The position numbers and the translations under genes are program-made. A stretch of DNA of 64,000 bases from Frigoribacterium sp. ACAM 257 (lineage in GTDB: Bacteria > Actinomycetota > Actinomycetes > Actinomycetales > Microbacteriaceae), in the NCBI RefSeq assembly GCF_007954365.1, contig NZ_VOLO01000004.1, forward strand, positions 124,001-188,000, read 5' to 3'. The notes under the pieces were generated by a model. It was not told the origin of the DNA. It did no database searches and saw only the letters and a list, made by a program, of their open reading frames with translations. The first letter of the stretch is position 1, and each line of letters opens with the position of its first letter. This document shows positions 17,096 to 26,552 of the stretch, piece after piece.

Positions 17096-18109
17096 ATGCA
17101 CGTGACGACGCCCCCTCATCGACTCCTCTCGTCGGGGCATGCAATGCCCCTCGTCGGGCTCGGGACCTTCGGATCAGACCGATACGGCTCCGACGATGTC
17201 TCCGCAGCCGTCCGGACGGGCATCGACGTCGGTTACCGGCTCATCGACTGCGCCTCGGTCTACGGGAACGAGGCACACATCGGCCTGGTACTGGAGGAGG
17301 CCTTGGCCAAGAGGTCTCGTGAAGAATTCTTCGTGATGTCGAAGGTGTGGAACGACGCTCACAGTCCGCAGCGGGCCGTCGCCTCGGTCGAGAGGTCTCT
17401 GCGCGACCTTCGTCTCGACTACCTCGACGCGGTCTTCGTCCATTGGCCTTTCCCGGCAGCACACCCGCCGAAGGCCGAGACCGACGCCCGTGACCCTGAC
17501 GCGACGCCGTACGACCACGCTCGCTACCTCGGGGTCTGGCAAGCCCTCGAGGGTCTCGTCGACAGAGGACTCGTGCGGCACCTCGGCACGTCGAACACGA
17601 CCATCCCCAAACTCGAACTGCTGCTGCGAGACGCTCGGATCACCCCGACGTTGAACGAGATGGAACTTCATCCGTGTTTTCAACAGCCAGAGCTCTTCCG
17701 CTTCTGCGTGGACAACAGCATCCAACCGGTCGGATACTCGCCGCTGGGTTCGCCGTCACGCCCTGAACGTGACCGTGACCCAGAGGACGTCATCGACCTC
17801 GAGAACCCCGTGGTCGTTGAAGTCGCGCAGGCACACGGCGTACACCCCGCAGTGATCTGCCTGGCGTGGGCGGTGACGCGCGGCCAAGTGCCGATCCCGT
17901 TCTCAGTGAAGCGAGAGCAACTCGAGGCCAACCTGCGGGGCGCCCTCGAGACGGTGCTCTCCGCCTCGGACATCGACCGTCTCCGAGGCGCCGAGCGCAA
18001 CGCACGGCTCATCAAGGGCCAGGTCTTCCTCTGGCAGGGCGCTGAGTCTTGGCTTGAGCTGTGGGATGTCGACGGGACCATCCCCGGACACGAAGGGTAT
18101 GCCTCCTGA
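17096..18109 (+). CDS. aldo-keto reductase
   Basis: 337 residues from the ATG at 17096 with GAGGAG upstream. The AKR catalytic tetrad is visible: Asp and Tyr in DCASVYGNE, Lys in VMSKVWN, His in VHWPF. The ending SVKREQLEANL with SxxR-type residues is the NADP-binding signature. Family members reduce aldehydes or sugar carbonyls with NADPH. Divergent from the glycosidase block across a shared operator region, and its stop overlaps the FucU start (TGATG). It probably handles the sugar released by the locus, for example reducing a deoxy-sugar (inference). Confidence 0.9.
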   Translation: MHVTTPPHRLLSSGHAMPLVGLGTFGSDRYGSDDVSAAVRTGIDVGYRLIDCASVYGNEAHIGLVLEEALAKRSREEFFVMSKVWNDAHSPQRAVASVERSLRDLRLDYLDAVFVHWPFPAAHPPKAETDARDPDATPYDHARYLGVWQALEGLVDRGLVRHLGTSNTTIPKLELLLRDARITPTLNEMELHPCFQQPELFRFCVDNSIQPVGYSPLGSPSRPERDRDPEDVIDLENPVVVEVAQAHGVHPAVICLAWAVTRGQVPIPFSVKREQLEANLRGALETVLSASDIDRLRGAERNARLIKGQVFLWQGAESWLELWDVDGTIPGHEGYAS

Positions 18110-18528
18110 TGCTGACGACACCACTCATCCACCCGCCTCTGCTCGAAGCCCTTGCCAAGGCAGGACACGGGTCGAAGATCCTCATCGCTGACGGCAACTA
18201 CCCCTTCGCTACGGCCACCGGTCCGAACACGACGACCGTATGGCTCAACGTCTCGCCAGGGCTCCTCACCGTCGACCAAGTCCTCGGGGTGCTCACCCAG
18301 GTGCTCACGTTCGAGGCCGGCCACACGATGCGGGACGAGTCCGACCAGATCGCGCCACCACACGCCGGATACCAGCGCGCCATCGGCCGGAACCTCGCGA
18401 TCGAGAGCACATCGCGGTTCGACTTCTACGACCTCGCCAGAGGTGAGGATCTCGCGGTCCTCATCGCCACAGGTGACCAGCGCAGATGCGCCAATCTGCT
18501 TCTGACCGTCGGAGTCCGCACCCCCTGA
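18109..18528 (+). CDS. fucU: FucU/RbsD-family sugar mutarotase, FucU-like
   Basis: 139 residues, the family length. HPPLLEALAKAGHGSKILIADGNYP matches the GHGD-type active-site start of RbsD/FucU, with Gly-His and Asp. The ending ESTSRFDFYDLARGEDLAVLIATGD has the RFxFY pattern of FucU rather than RbsD, though the usual final lysine-glycine-valine is weak (LLTVGVRTP). FucU interconverts alpha and beta L-fucose. It is translationally coupled to the aldo-keto reductase and sits beside a GH95 fucosidase-type gene, which supports L-fucose or a close relative as the sugar of the locus. Confidence 0.8.
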   Translation: MLTTPLIHPPLLEALAKAGHGSKILIADGNYPFATATGPNTTTVWLNVSPGLLTVDQVLGVLTQVLTFEAGHTMRDESDQIAPPHAGYQRAIGRNLAIESTSRFDFYDLARGEDLAVLIATGDQRRCANLLLTVGVRTP

Positions 18529-18548
18529 CGAAGGAGGCCGTTTCGTCC

Positions 18549-20962
<2,414 letters not shown>

Positions 20963-21069
20963 TCCGCGCCCGCCTCCAGTCGGATCTTCGCCCCCTCGTT
21001 CGCCTCGGCGATCTCGACGTGCAGTTCGTCCAGCCGCCGGCAGGCGGCCGAGCAAGCGCTTAGACGCAG

Positions 21070-21101
21070 AAAAGCCCTGCCGACAAGGGCAGGGCTTTTT
21101 T
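21070..21101. terminator. intrinsic terminator downstream of tRNA-Arg
   Basis: A 12-bp stem (21070-21081 with 21088-21099) flanked by A and T runs, so it can work in either direction. It lies 12 nt past the 3' end of the minus-strand tRNA-Arg. Confidence 0.85.
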
Positions 21102-21112
21102 GCGTGTTCTGT

Positions 21113-21184
21113 GCGCCTGGAGGGACTCGAACCCCCAACCTTCTGATCCGTAGTCAGATGCTCTATCCGTTGAGCTACAGGCGC
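21113..21184 (-). tRNA. tRNA-Arg (anticodon ACG)
   Basis: 72 nt. Acceptor stem GCGCCTG/CAGGCGC, D arm GCTC/GAGC, anticodon stem TCTGA/TCAGA with loop CTACGGA (ACG), T arm with TTCGAGT loop. CCA is not encoded. Confidence 0.96.
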
Positions 21185-21347
21185 GTTTTCTCGGCCGAAT
21201 GGCCGGGGGAAACACTACACGACCGAGGGCGTCCTCGCGAATCGAGGGCGCCTCCTCGTGCTCGCTCGTCGCGCGGACGAACGAGATGACGCTGCGAGGG
21301 CATCTGCCGCGAGCAGACCCCTCGCGAGCGTCACGCTGATGCGCGGG

Positions 21348-21635
21348 CTACGGCGCGCGCGGGCCCTCGTGGTCGTCGTCGCGGTCCTCGCGGCGGCCGA
21401 GCAGGTCGTCGACGTCGGACGAGTCGACCGATCCCGTGCGGTCGAGCACGTCGCCCGTGGCCTCGCGGCCCGTGAGGTGGTCGGGCTCGTCGTCGGTCCC
21501 GGGAGCGACGGGCTGCTCCACGTCGCCGTGGTTCTCGGTGCTGCCCGCGACGGGCACCTGCGAGCGGTCGCCGAACTCGGCCGTCTCGTCCGTGACCCCG
21601 CCCTGCTGCGGCTCGTTGCTGTTCGTGGTGCTCAT
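21348..21635 (-). CDS. small acidic hypothetical protein
   Basis: 95 residues from an ATG at 21635 with GAGGAGG upstream. Very rich in Asp, Glu, Thr and Gln, with no signal peptide or membrane segment; begins MSTTNSNEPQQGG and ends in an Arg/Asp cluster. It looks disordered and cytoplasmic. A family cannot be named. A much longer open frame continues upstream but is antisense to the real plus-strand genes. Confidence 0.65.
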   Translation of the reverse strand: MSTTNSNEPQQGGVTDETAEFGDRSQVPVAGSTENHGDVEQPVAPGTDDEPDHLTGREATGDVLDRTGSVDSSDVDDLLGRREDRDDDHEGPRAP

Positions 21636-21809
21636 CGAGCGCCTCCTCGTGTCGAGCCGACCGGGGTCGACTGATGTGGGTCGATCATGCTCCGGCGACC
21701 TCCGCGCCCGCCAGGAGGAGGGGGACGCGGCCGCGAGCCCGGGTGAGCCGCCGGGTGAGCGCGAGCTCGCCGGCGGAGCCGCGGCACCCCGGCGTGCCAG
21801 GCTCGGAGC

Positions 21810-22424
21810 GTGGACGAGCGACGCAGCTGGATCAGGGAGCACGTGCTCGAGGCGCCGCGACGCCGCACGCTGCTCTGGATGTTCGTCGCCATGACGGTCG
21901 CCTTCGGCGGCTCGATGGGCACCTTCTTCGGGGCGTCCTCCTCCTTCTCGGCGGCCCCTGTCCCCCTGGCGACCTCCGTGACGCTCGGCGTGGCCCTCGG
22001 CCTCGTCTCCGGCCTGTTCTTCGGCGCGTCGATGACCCTCGTCGTCGCCTGGCTCTGGGCCCAGCACGGAGGAGCGGAGCAGGCCGAGCGCATCGGCCGG
22101 GCGATCAGGGTCGGGCGCCTGCCCGAGGGCGCCGACACGTCGGGGTGGGCGCCGATCCTCGCCCGGCAGGAAGCCTGGGCCCGCCGCGGTGCCTGGCTCT
22201 TCACCCTCGAGTTCGTCGTCTTCGCCCTCCTCAGCGCGCTCCTGGCGGCCCTTCCGCCCGGACCGCCCGACGACATCGTCCCGACGTGGGTCCCGTGGGC
22301 GGGCGTGGTGTTCTTCGGAGTCGTCGCCGTGCTGAACCCGCTGCTCAGCCTGCGCCGCGCTCGGCGGATCCGCGCCCTCCGCGATCAGCTCCCGACCGGT
22401 GAGGACTCTGCCCGCCCCCTGTGA
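21810..22424 (+). CDS. four-helix membrane protein of unknown function
   Basis: 204 residues from a GTG at 21810. Two pairs of hydrophobic helices are visible: residues about 22-45 and 50-75, then 125-145 and 155-175, separated by a charged cytoplasmic loop (AERIGRAIRVGRLPEGAD). The C-terminal tail is basic (SLRRARRIRALRDQ). No known family recognised. It precedes the PAP2 gene by 33 nt on the same strand. Confidence 0.65.
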   Translation: MDERRSWIREHVLEAPRRRTLLWMFVAMTVAFGGSMGTFFGASSSFSAAPVPLATSVTLGVALGLVSGLFFGASMTLVVAWLWAQHGGAEQAERIGRAIRVGRLPEGADTSGWAPILARQEAWARRGAWLFTLEFVVFALLSALLAALPPGPPDDIVPTWVPWAGVVFFGVVAVLNPLLSLRRARRIRALRDQLPTGEDSARPL

Positions 22425-22457
22425 GTCACGCCGCTCCCGACGCATCGGCAGGCAGAT

Positions 22458-23378
22458 GTGAGGCGGCGTCCAGGAGGGGTGCTGTTCTATGGGGAAGTGA
22501 CTGCTGCCCGCGTTCTCCCGACCTCGAGCGCCGTCCGGCGACACGGGTCGGCCCGGTGGATCGTCGCGGCGAGCGCCTCCGTCGTCGCGTTCGGCGGCGT
22601 CTACGTCATGGCCGTGCTGACCGAGACGGGCCAGTCGGTCGAGGACAGCATCCTCAGCTCGGTCGACGACGACCGCCTCCTGGGCTCCGGCTCCGCCCTC
22701 GACGCGATCTCGCCCGCGGCGCTCATGCTGCTCGTCGGGCTGACGATGCTCGTCGCGTTCCTCCGACGACGACCCGGAGCCGCCCTGCAGTCGGGCGTGC
22801 TCATCATCGGCGCGACGATCACGACGCAGGTGCTCAAGCAGGTCGTGCCGCGCCCCGACCTCACCGGCGAGCTCTACGGCAACAGCTTCCCGAGCGGCCA
22901 CACGACCATCGCCGTCGCCGCCCTCTTCGCCGTGATGACGGCCTTCGGCCGGCACGTGCGCCCCCTCGTCTTCTTGATCGGGACGGCCTTCGCGGCGATC
23001 GTCGCCGAGCAGACCGTCGCGTTCGGCTGGCACCGCTCGAGCGACATCGTGGGCGCCTGCGCCGTCGCCCTCTTCTGGCTCGCCGCCGTCCGTCTGACCG
23101 CCTCGAGGCTCGCCGGCAGGGCCCGCGGCCGCCTCCGCAGCCCCGCCGCCGTCGACGCGGTCGGGCCCAGGGCCTTCGCGCTCACCTCGGGCCTGCTGGG
23201 GCTCGCTCTGGTCGCCTGCCTCACGATCTCGGGCCTCGTCTGGGGCATCGGGATAGGCAGCGACATGAGCGTGACCACCTCGACCGGCAGCGGCGTGCTG
23301 ACCGGCGCCCGCCTGGCCGCGGCCGGGGTCGTGCTCGTCACCGCCTGGGTCGGCTGGAAGCTCGACCGCCGGTCGTGA
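22458..23378 (+). CDS. PAP2-family membrane phosphatase
   Basis: 306 residues from a GTG at 22458; a second GTG at 22497 with GGGGAA just before it is also possible. The three PAP2 motifs are present: KQVVPRP, PSGHTT and GWHRSSDIVG, giving the catalytic His pair and Asp. Several membrane helices surround them, with the active site facing outward. The family removes phosphate from lipids such as phosphatidic acid, diacylglycerol pyrophosphate or undecaprenyl pyrophosphate; which one is not shown. Its stop overlaps the start of the DUF429 gene. Confidence 0.88.
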   Translation: MRRRPGGVLFYGEVTAARVLPTSSAVRRHGSARWIVAASASVVAFGGVYVMAVLTETGQSVEDSILSSVDDDRLLGSGSALDAISPAALMLLVGLTMLVAFLRRRPGAALQSGVLIIGATITTQVLKQVVPRPDLTGELYGNSFPSGHTTIAVAALFAVMTAFGRHVRPLVFLIGTAFAAIVAEQTVAFGWHRSSDIVGACAVALFWLAAVRLTASRLAGRARGRLRSPAAVDAVGPRAFALTSGLLGLALVACLTISGLVWGIGIGSDMSVTTSTGSGVLTGARLAAAGVVLVTAWVGWKLDRRS

Positions 23379-24304
23379 CCGACGTGGCGGCCGGGCAGGC
23401 CGGGCAGGCCGGCGCGGCCGGGCAGGCCGGCGCGGCCCAGCAGGCCGGCGCCCCGCGCTACCTCGGCGTCGACCTCGCCTGGCGCGACTCGACCCCGACG
23501 AAGCCCGCCAACGAGACGGGACTCGCGGTGATCGACGCCGACGGCACCGTGCTCGACGCCGGCTGGGCCCGGGGCGTCGACGAGGTCGCGGACTGGGTGC
23601 TGCGCTGGGCGACGCCGGGGTCGCACGCCGCGATCGACGCGCCCGTGCTGGTGCCGAACGCGACCGGCATGCGGCCGAGCGAACGGCTCGTGGGCCGGGC
23701 GTACGGTCGGTGGCACGTGTCGGCGAACGCCTCCAGCGCCTCCTTGCCCTGGCTCGGCGGTCGCACCCTCGGCGAGCGCCTCGCCTCAGCCGGGGCGGTG
23801 TACGACGACGGAGTCGAGCCCGTGCCGGCCGATGCCGTCTCGTACTTCGAGTGCTACCCGTACACGACGCTCGTCGGGGCTGCTGAGCTCGGCTACGACG
23901 AGCGCCGGCCGCGCTACAAGCGTCCCGACACGACCGTCGCGAAGGAGGAGCGGCGCGGCGCACGCGCGGTCGCCTGCGACGACCTGATCTCGCGCCTCGC
24001 CGCCCTCGACTCGGCCGACCCGCCGCTGCGGCTGCTCTCGCACCCGGTGTCGCGCCTCCTCGTCGACGAGCCGTCGCCGCTCGTCGACCGGCCGTACAAG
24101 CACCGCGAGGACCTGCTCGACGCCCTCGTCTGCGCGTGGACGGCGTCGATGCGGGCACGGCGGCCCGAACGGATGCAGGTGCTCGGCGCGGCGGCCGAGC
24201 CCGACGTGCTCGGCCGTCGCGCGACGCTGATCTCGCCGGCACGCGAGGTGCAGCGGCTCGCCGCGCCCGAGGGCACGGTGCCGGTGGGCCGCGCCGCGCA
24301 CTGA
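23375..24304 (+). CDS. DUF429 family protein (predicted RNase H-like fold)
   Basis: 309 residues from a GTG at 23375 that overlaps the PAP2 stop. After a low-complexity Gly/Gln/Ala head (GQAGQAGAAGQAGA), the DUF429 core appears: YLGVDLAWRDS with the leading Asp, AAIDAPVLVPN, and YFECYPYTTL, then KHREDLLDALVCAW at the end. DUF429 has an RNase H-like fold and unknown biological role; it is predicted to be a nuclease. The head is of variable length between strains in such proteins, so the start is uncertain. Confidence 0.8.
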   Translation: MTDVAAGQAGQAGAAGQAGAAQQAGAPRYLGVDLAWRDSTPTKPANETGLAVIDADGTVLDAGWARGVDEVADWVLRWATPGSHAAIDAPVLVPNATGMRPSERLVGRAYGRWHVSANASSASLPWLGGRTLGERLASAGAVYDDGVEPVPADAVSYFECYPYTTLVGAAELGYDERRPRYKRPDTTVAKEERRGARAVACDDLISRLAALDSADPPLRLLSHPVSRLLVDEPSPLVDRPYKHREDLLDALVCAWTASMRARRPERMQVLGAAAEPDVLGRRATLISPAREVQRLAAPEGTVPVGRAAH

Positions 24305-24617
24305 GCTGCGCGCGCGCCTCGCGCCGCGCGCTGGAGCCCTGCGCCGCGCCGCACCGGGTCTCCGTGCGCCGCACCGGGTCTGACGCCCTGCCGCAGTCAC
24401 TGCACCGACTTTCATGCACCGCACCAGAACTGGCGCCCCCGCCGCAGACACTGCACCGGGTTTCGTACACTGCACCCGGTCTAGACGCGGTGCAGTGCAC
24501 GAAACTCGGTGCAGTGCGGAGCCGCCCCGTGAGCGGGCGAGCGACGGGCGGCACGCGGCACGCGGACGGCACGCGGGCGGCACGCCGCAGGCGAGCAGCG
24601 CGTGGCACGCTGGGCGC
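24305..24617. repeat. intergenic stretch with three copies of a 28-bp palindromic element
   Basis: No gene is seen. Two direct copies (24398-24425 and 24449-24476) and one inverted copy (24489-24516) of a 28-mer starting cactgcaccg occur. The last two differ at only two positions in inverted orientation and form a long hairpin with a 12-nt loop. A diverged fourth copy is at about 60881-60909. The rest of the stretch is GC-rich with ggcacgcgg repeats. Confidence 0.7.
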
Positions 24618-25139
24618 ATGAGCCCGCGCACGCCGAGCACCGTCACGATCCGCCGCACGACCGCCGACGACTGGCAGCAGGTGCGCGACCTGCGGCTCGA
24701 GATGCTCGAGGACACCCCGCTCGCCTACGGCGAGACGCTCAGCACCGGGCTGACCCACGGCGAGGACGAGTGGCGGTCGCGCGGCGCCCGCGGCCAGGCC
24801 CCGCACAGCGTGCTGCTCGCGGCGATCGACGACGCGACCGACGAGTGGGTCGGCACGATGGGCGGCTACCTCGACGCGCCGGGCAGCCCGATGCTCGTCG
24901 GCGTCTACGTCAGGCCCGGTCATCGAGGCAGGGAGGCGCGGGTCGCCGACGCACTGCTCGACACGGTCGTCGAGTGGGCCCGCTCCGAGGGCTCGGCGCT
25001 GACGCTGCACGTGCACGAGGACAACCCGCGGGCGATCGCGTACTACCGACGCCGGGGCTTCGAGCCGACCGGCATCACCGTGCCGTACGTGCTCGACCCC
25101 GAGAGCCGCGAGCTCGAGCTGCGGCTGCCGCTCGACTGA
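24618..25139 (+). CDS. GNAT-family N-acetyltransferase
   Basis: 173 residues from the ATG at 24618. Motif A of the GNAT fold reads VGVYVRPGHRGREARVADALLD (the Q/RxxGxG/A acetyl-CoA loop is slightly altered: GHRGREA). LTLHVHEDNPRAIAYYRRRGFE is the typical motif B with Asn and Tyr. Family members acetylate small amines or protein N-termini with acetyl-CoA. Substrate unknown. No operon partner. Confidence 0.88.
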   Translation: MSPRTPSTVTIRRTTADDWQQVRDLRLEMLEDTPLAYGETLSTGLTHGEDEWRSRGARGQAPHSVLLAAIDDATDEWVGTMGGYLDAPGSPMLVGVYVRPGHRGREARVADALLDTVVEWARSEGSALTLHVHEDNPRAIAYYRRRGFEPTGITVPYVLDPESRELELRLPLD

Positions 25140-25217
25140 GGCCGGACCCGCCGGGTTCGGCTCGTGCCGGGCTCGCCTCGTGACTCCTCCACAGGACATC
25201 CCCAGGTCGATCCAGGG

Positions 25218-25268
25218 GTACAAATGAGAGATCTTCGTGGACATCTCCGGCCCACGGGCGTACAAATG
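25218..25268. promoter_or_regulatory. direct repeat GTACAAATG upstream of a surface-protein gene
   Basis: GTACAAATG occurs at 25218-25226 and 25260-25268, 42 bp apart (about four helical turns), each preceded by GGG(C). Both lie 80-130 bp before the GTG start of the secreted protein at 25347. Possible activator or repressor sites; factor unknown. Confidence 0.4.
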
Positions 25269-25346
25269 GGGCACAGCGGGACCAACCACCCCGCTCGCCG
25301 GGCCCAACCACCCCGGCAGCAGCTCAGCGACCGAAGAAGGTGCGCC

Positions 25347-26423
25347 GTGGATCAGACGGCCGAGGGGACGATGCGGCGACCGGCCGCGCTCTCCTTCGTG
25401 CGCCTCCTCGTGGTCTCCGGCCTGGCCGCTCTCGCGGCCCTGGTGCTGAGCCTGTTCTTCTCGTCGACGTCCGCGTCGGCGGCGCCGGCCGCTCCCCCGG
25501 CCGACTCCTCGCTGCTCGGCGGCGTCACGTCCGCGGTGGGGGGCGTCGCGCAGTCGCTCGACGCTCCCGTCGCCGCCGTCGGGACGACCGCAGGAGGCGC
25601 GGTGTCGACGGTCACGCAGGTCGCCACGCAGGCCACCGCGGTGGCTCCCCCGGTGCAGCAGGTCGTCCAGGCCGTGGCGCCGGTGGTGCCGCAGGTCGTC
25701 CAGCACGTGGCCGCCGCGGCGCCCGTCTCCAGCGTCGTGGCCCCGGTCGCGCAGGTCGTCGACACGGTCGTCGCGGCCACTCCCGTCGTCCCCGCCGTCG
25801 TCGGCCAAGCCCCGATCTCGACCGTCACGGCCCCCGTCGCGGGCGTCGTCGACACCGCGGTCGGCAGCACGGGCGACGCGGCTGCGGCACCGGCTCCGGG
25901 CCTGCCCGGCGTGCCGGTCCCGCCCGTGACGACTCCCCTGCCCGACCTGCCCGGCACGCCCGGTGCGTCGATAAGCGGCGCGCGCCCCTCGACCCCTGCC
26001 TCCGGCATCGCGGCCGGCGACGACGCGGCCGTCGCGGCCCTGGCCGACGAGGCGACGAGCGCCTCCGCCGACGTGGTCACAGCCGACCCCGCCAGCATCC
26101 TGCGTGACCGCATCGCGGCCCAGGGATCCGCTGCGGCTGCTGTTCCACCCGCAGGCGCGGGCACCCTGGCTCCCGTCTCTCCCCTGCCCGGCGACGACCG
26201 CTCGCCCCTCGACCACGACGGCCTCCCCGGCCTGCCCTCCGGCAGCACGGGGTCGACCGGCTCGGGCTCTGCCGGCTCGGGCCCCGGCTCGGCGGGAGCC
26301 GTCGTCGGCGACGCGGCTCGCGCCTCCTCACTTCCCGGCCTCGCCGTCTCGGCGAGCTCCGCGGACGGCGACGACGACCTCCCGTCGACGCCCACCTACG
26401 ACACCGACAGCTCCCCCGACTGA
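25347..26423 (+). CDS. secreted Ala/Val/Pro-rich low-complexity surface protein
   Basis: 358 residues from a GTG at 25347 with GAAGAAGG upstream. Signal peptide or anchor at residues 10-45 (LSFVRLLVVSGLAALAALVL). The mature part starts DSSLLGGVTSAVGG...DAPVAAVG, a segment reminiscent of the repeats in the next gene. A hydrophobic heptad-like region rich in VAPVVPQVV and AAPVSSVVAPV follows, then Pro/Gly-rich and Gly/Ser-rich tails. No cysteine is seen in the mature part, and there is no sorting signal. Function unknown; its place upstream of the chaplin-like gene suggests a cell-envelope role (inference). Confidence 0.6.
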   Translation: MDQTAEGTMRRPAALSFVRLLVVSGLAALAALVLSLFFSSTSASAAPAAPPADSSLLGGVTSAVGGVAQSLDAPVAAVGTTAGGAVSTVTQVATQATAVAPPVQQVVQAVAPVVPQVVQHVAAAAPVSSVVAPVAQVVDTVVAATPVVPAVVGQAPISTVTAPVAGVVDTAVGSTGDAAAAPAPGLPGVPVPPVTTPLPDLPGTPGASISGARPSTPASGIAAGDDAAVAALADEATSASADVVTADPASILRDRIAAQGSAAAAVPPAGAGTLAPVSPLPGDDRSPLDHDGLPGLPSGSTGSTGSGSAGSGPGSAGAVVGDAARASSLPGLAVSASSADGDDDLPSTPTYDTDSSPD

Positions 26424-26552
26424 GGTCGGTCGCGTCGTCAGGGCCCTGCTGCATGCGCAGCCGGCCCGACAGCAGGCACCTGCCTGTGGACGACACACGC
26501 GACCACGCCGCGAGACCGCGGCACCACACCTCACATCGTCTTGGAGTTCGTC

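Noticed and set aside
17318-17332. Palindrome GAAGAATTCTTC as a fourth operator
   Set aside because: It lies within the aldo-keto reductase coding sequence and lacks the GAAAG-N-CTTTC core.
21636-26216. Very long minus-strand open frame (over 1500 codons) upstream of the small acidic protein
   Set aside because: It is antisense to PAP2, DUF429, GNAT and others with clear family motifs; its translation is Arg/Gly-rich low complexity caused by high GC.
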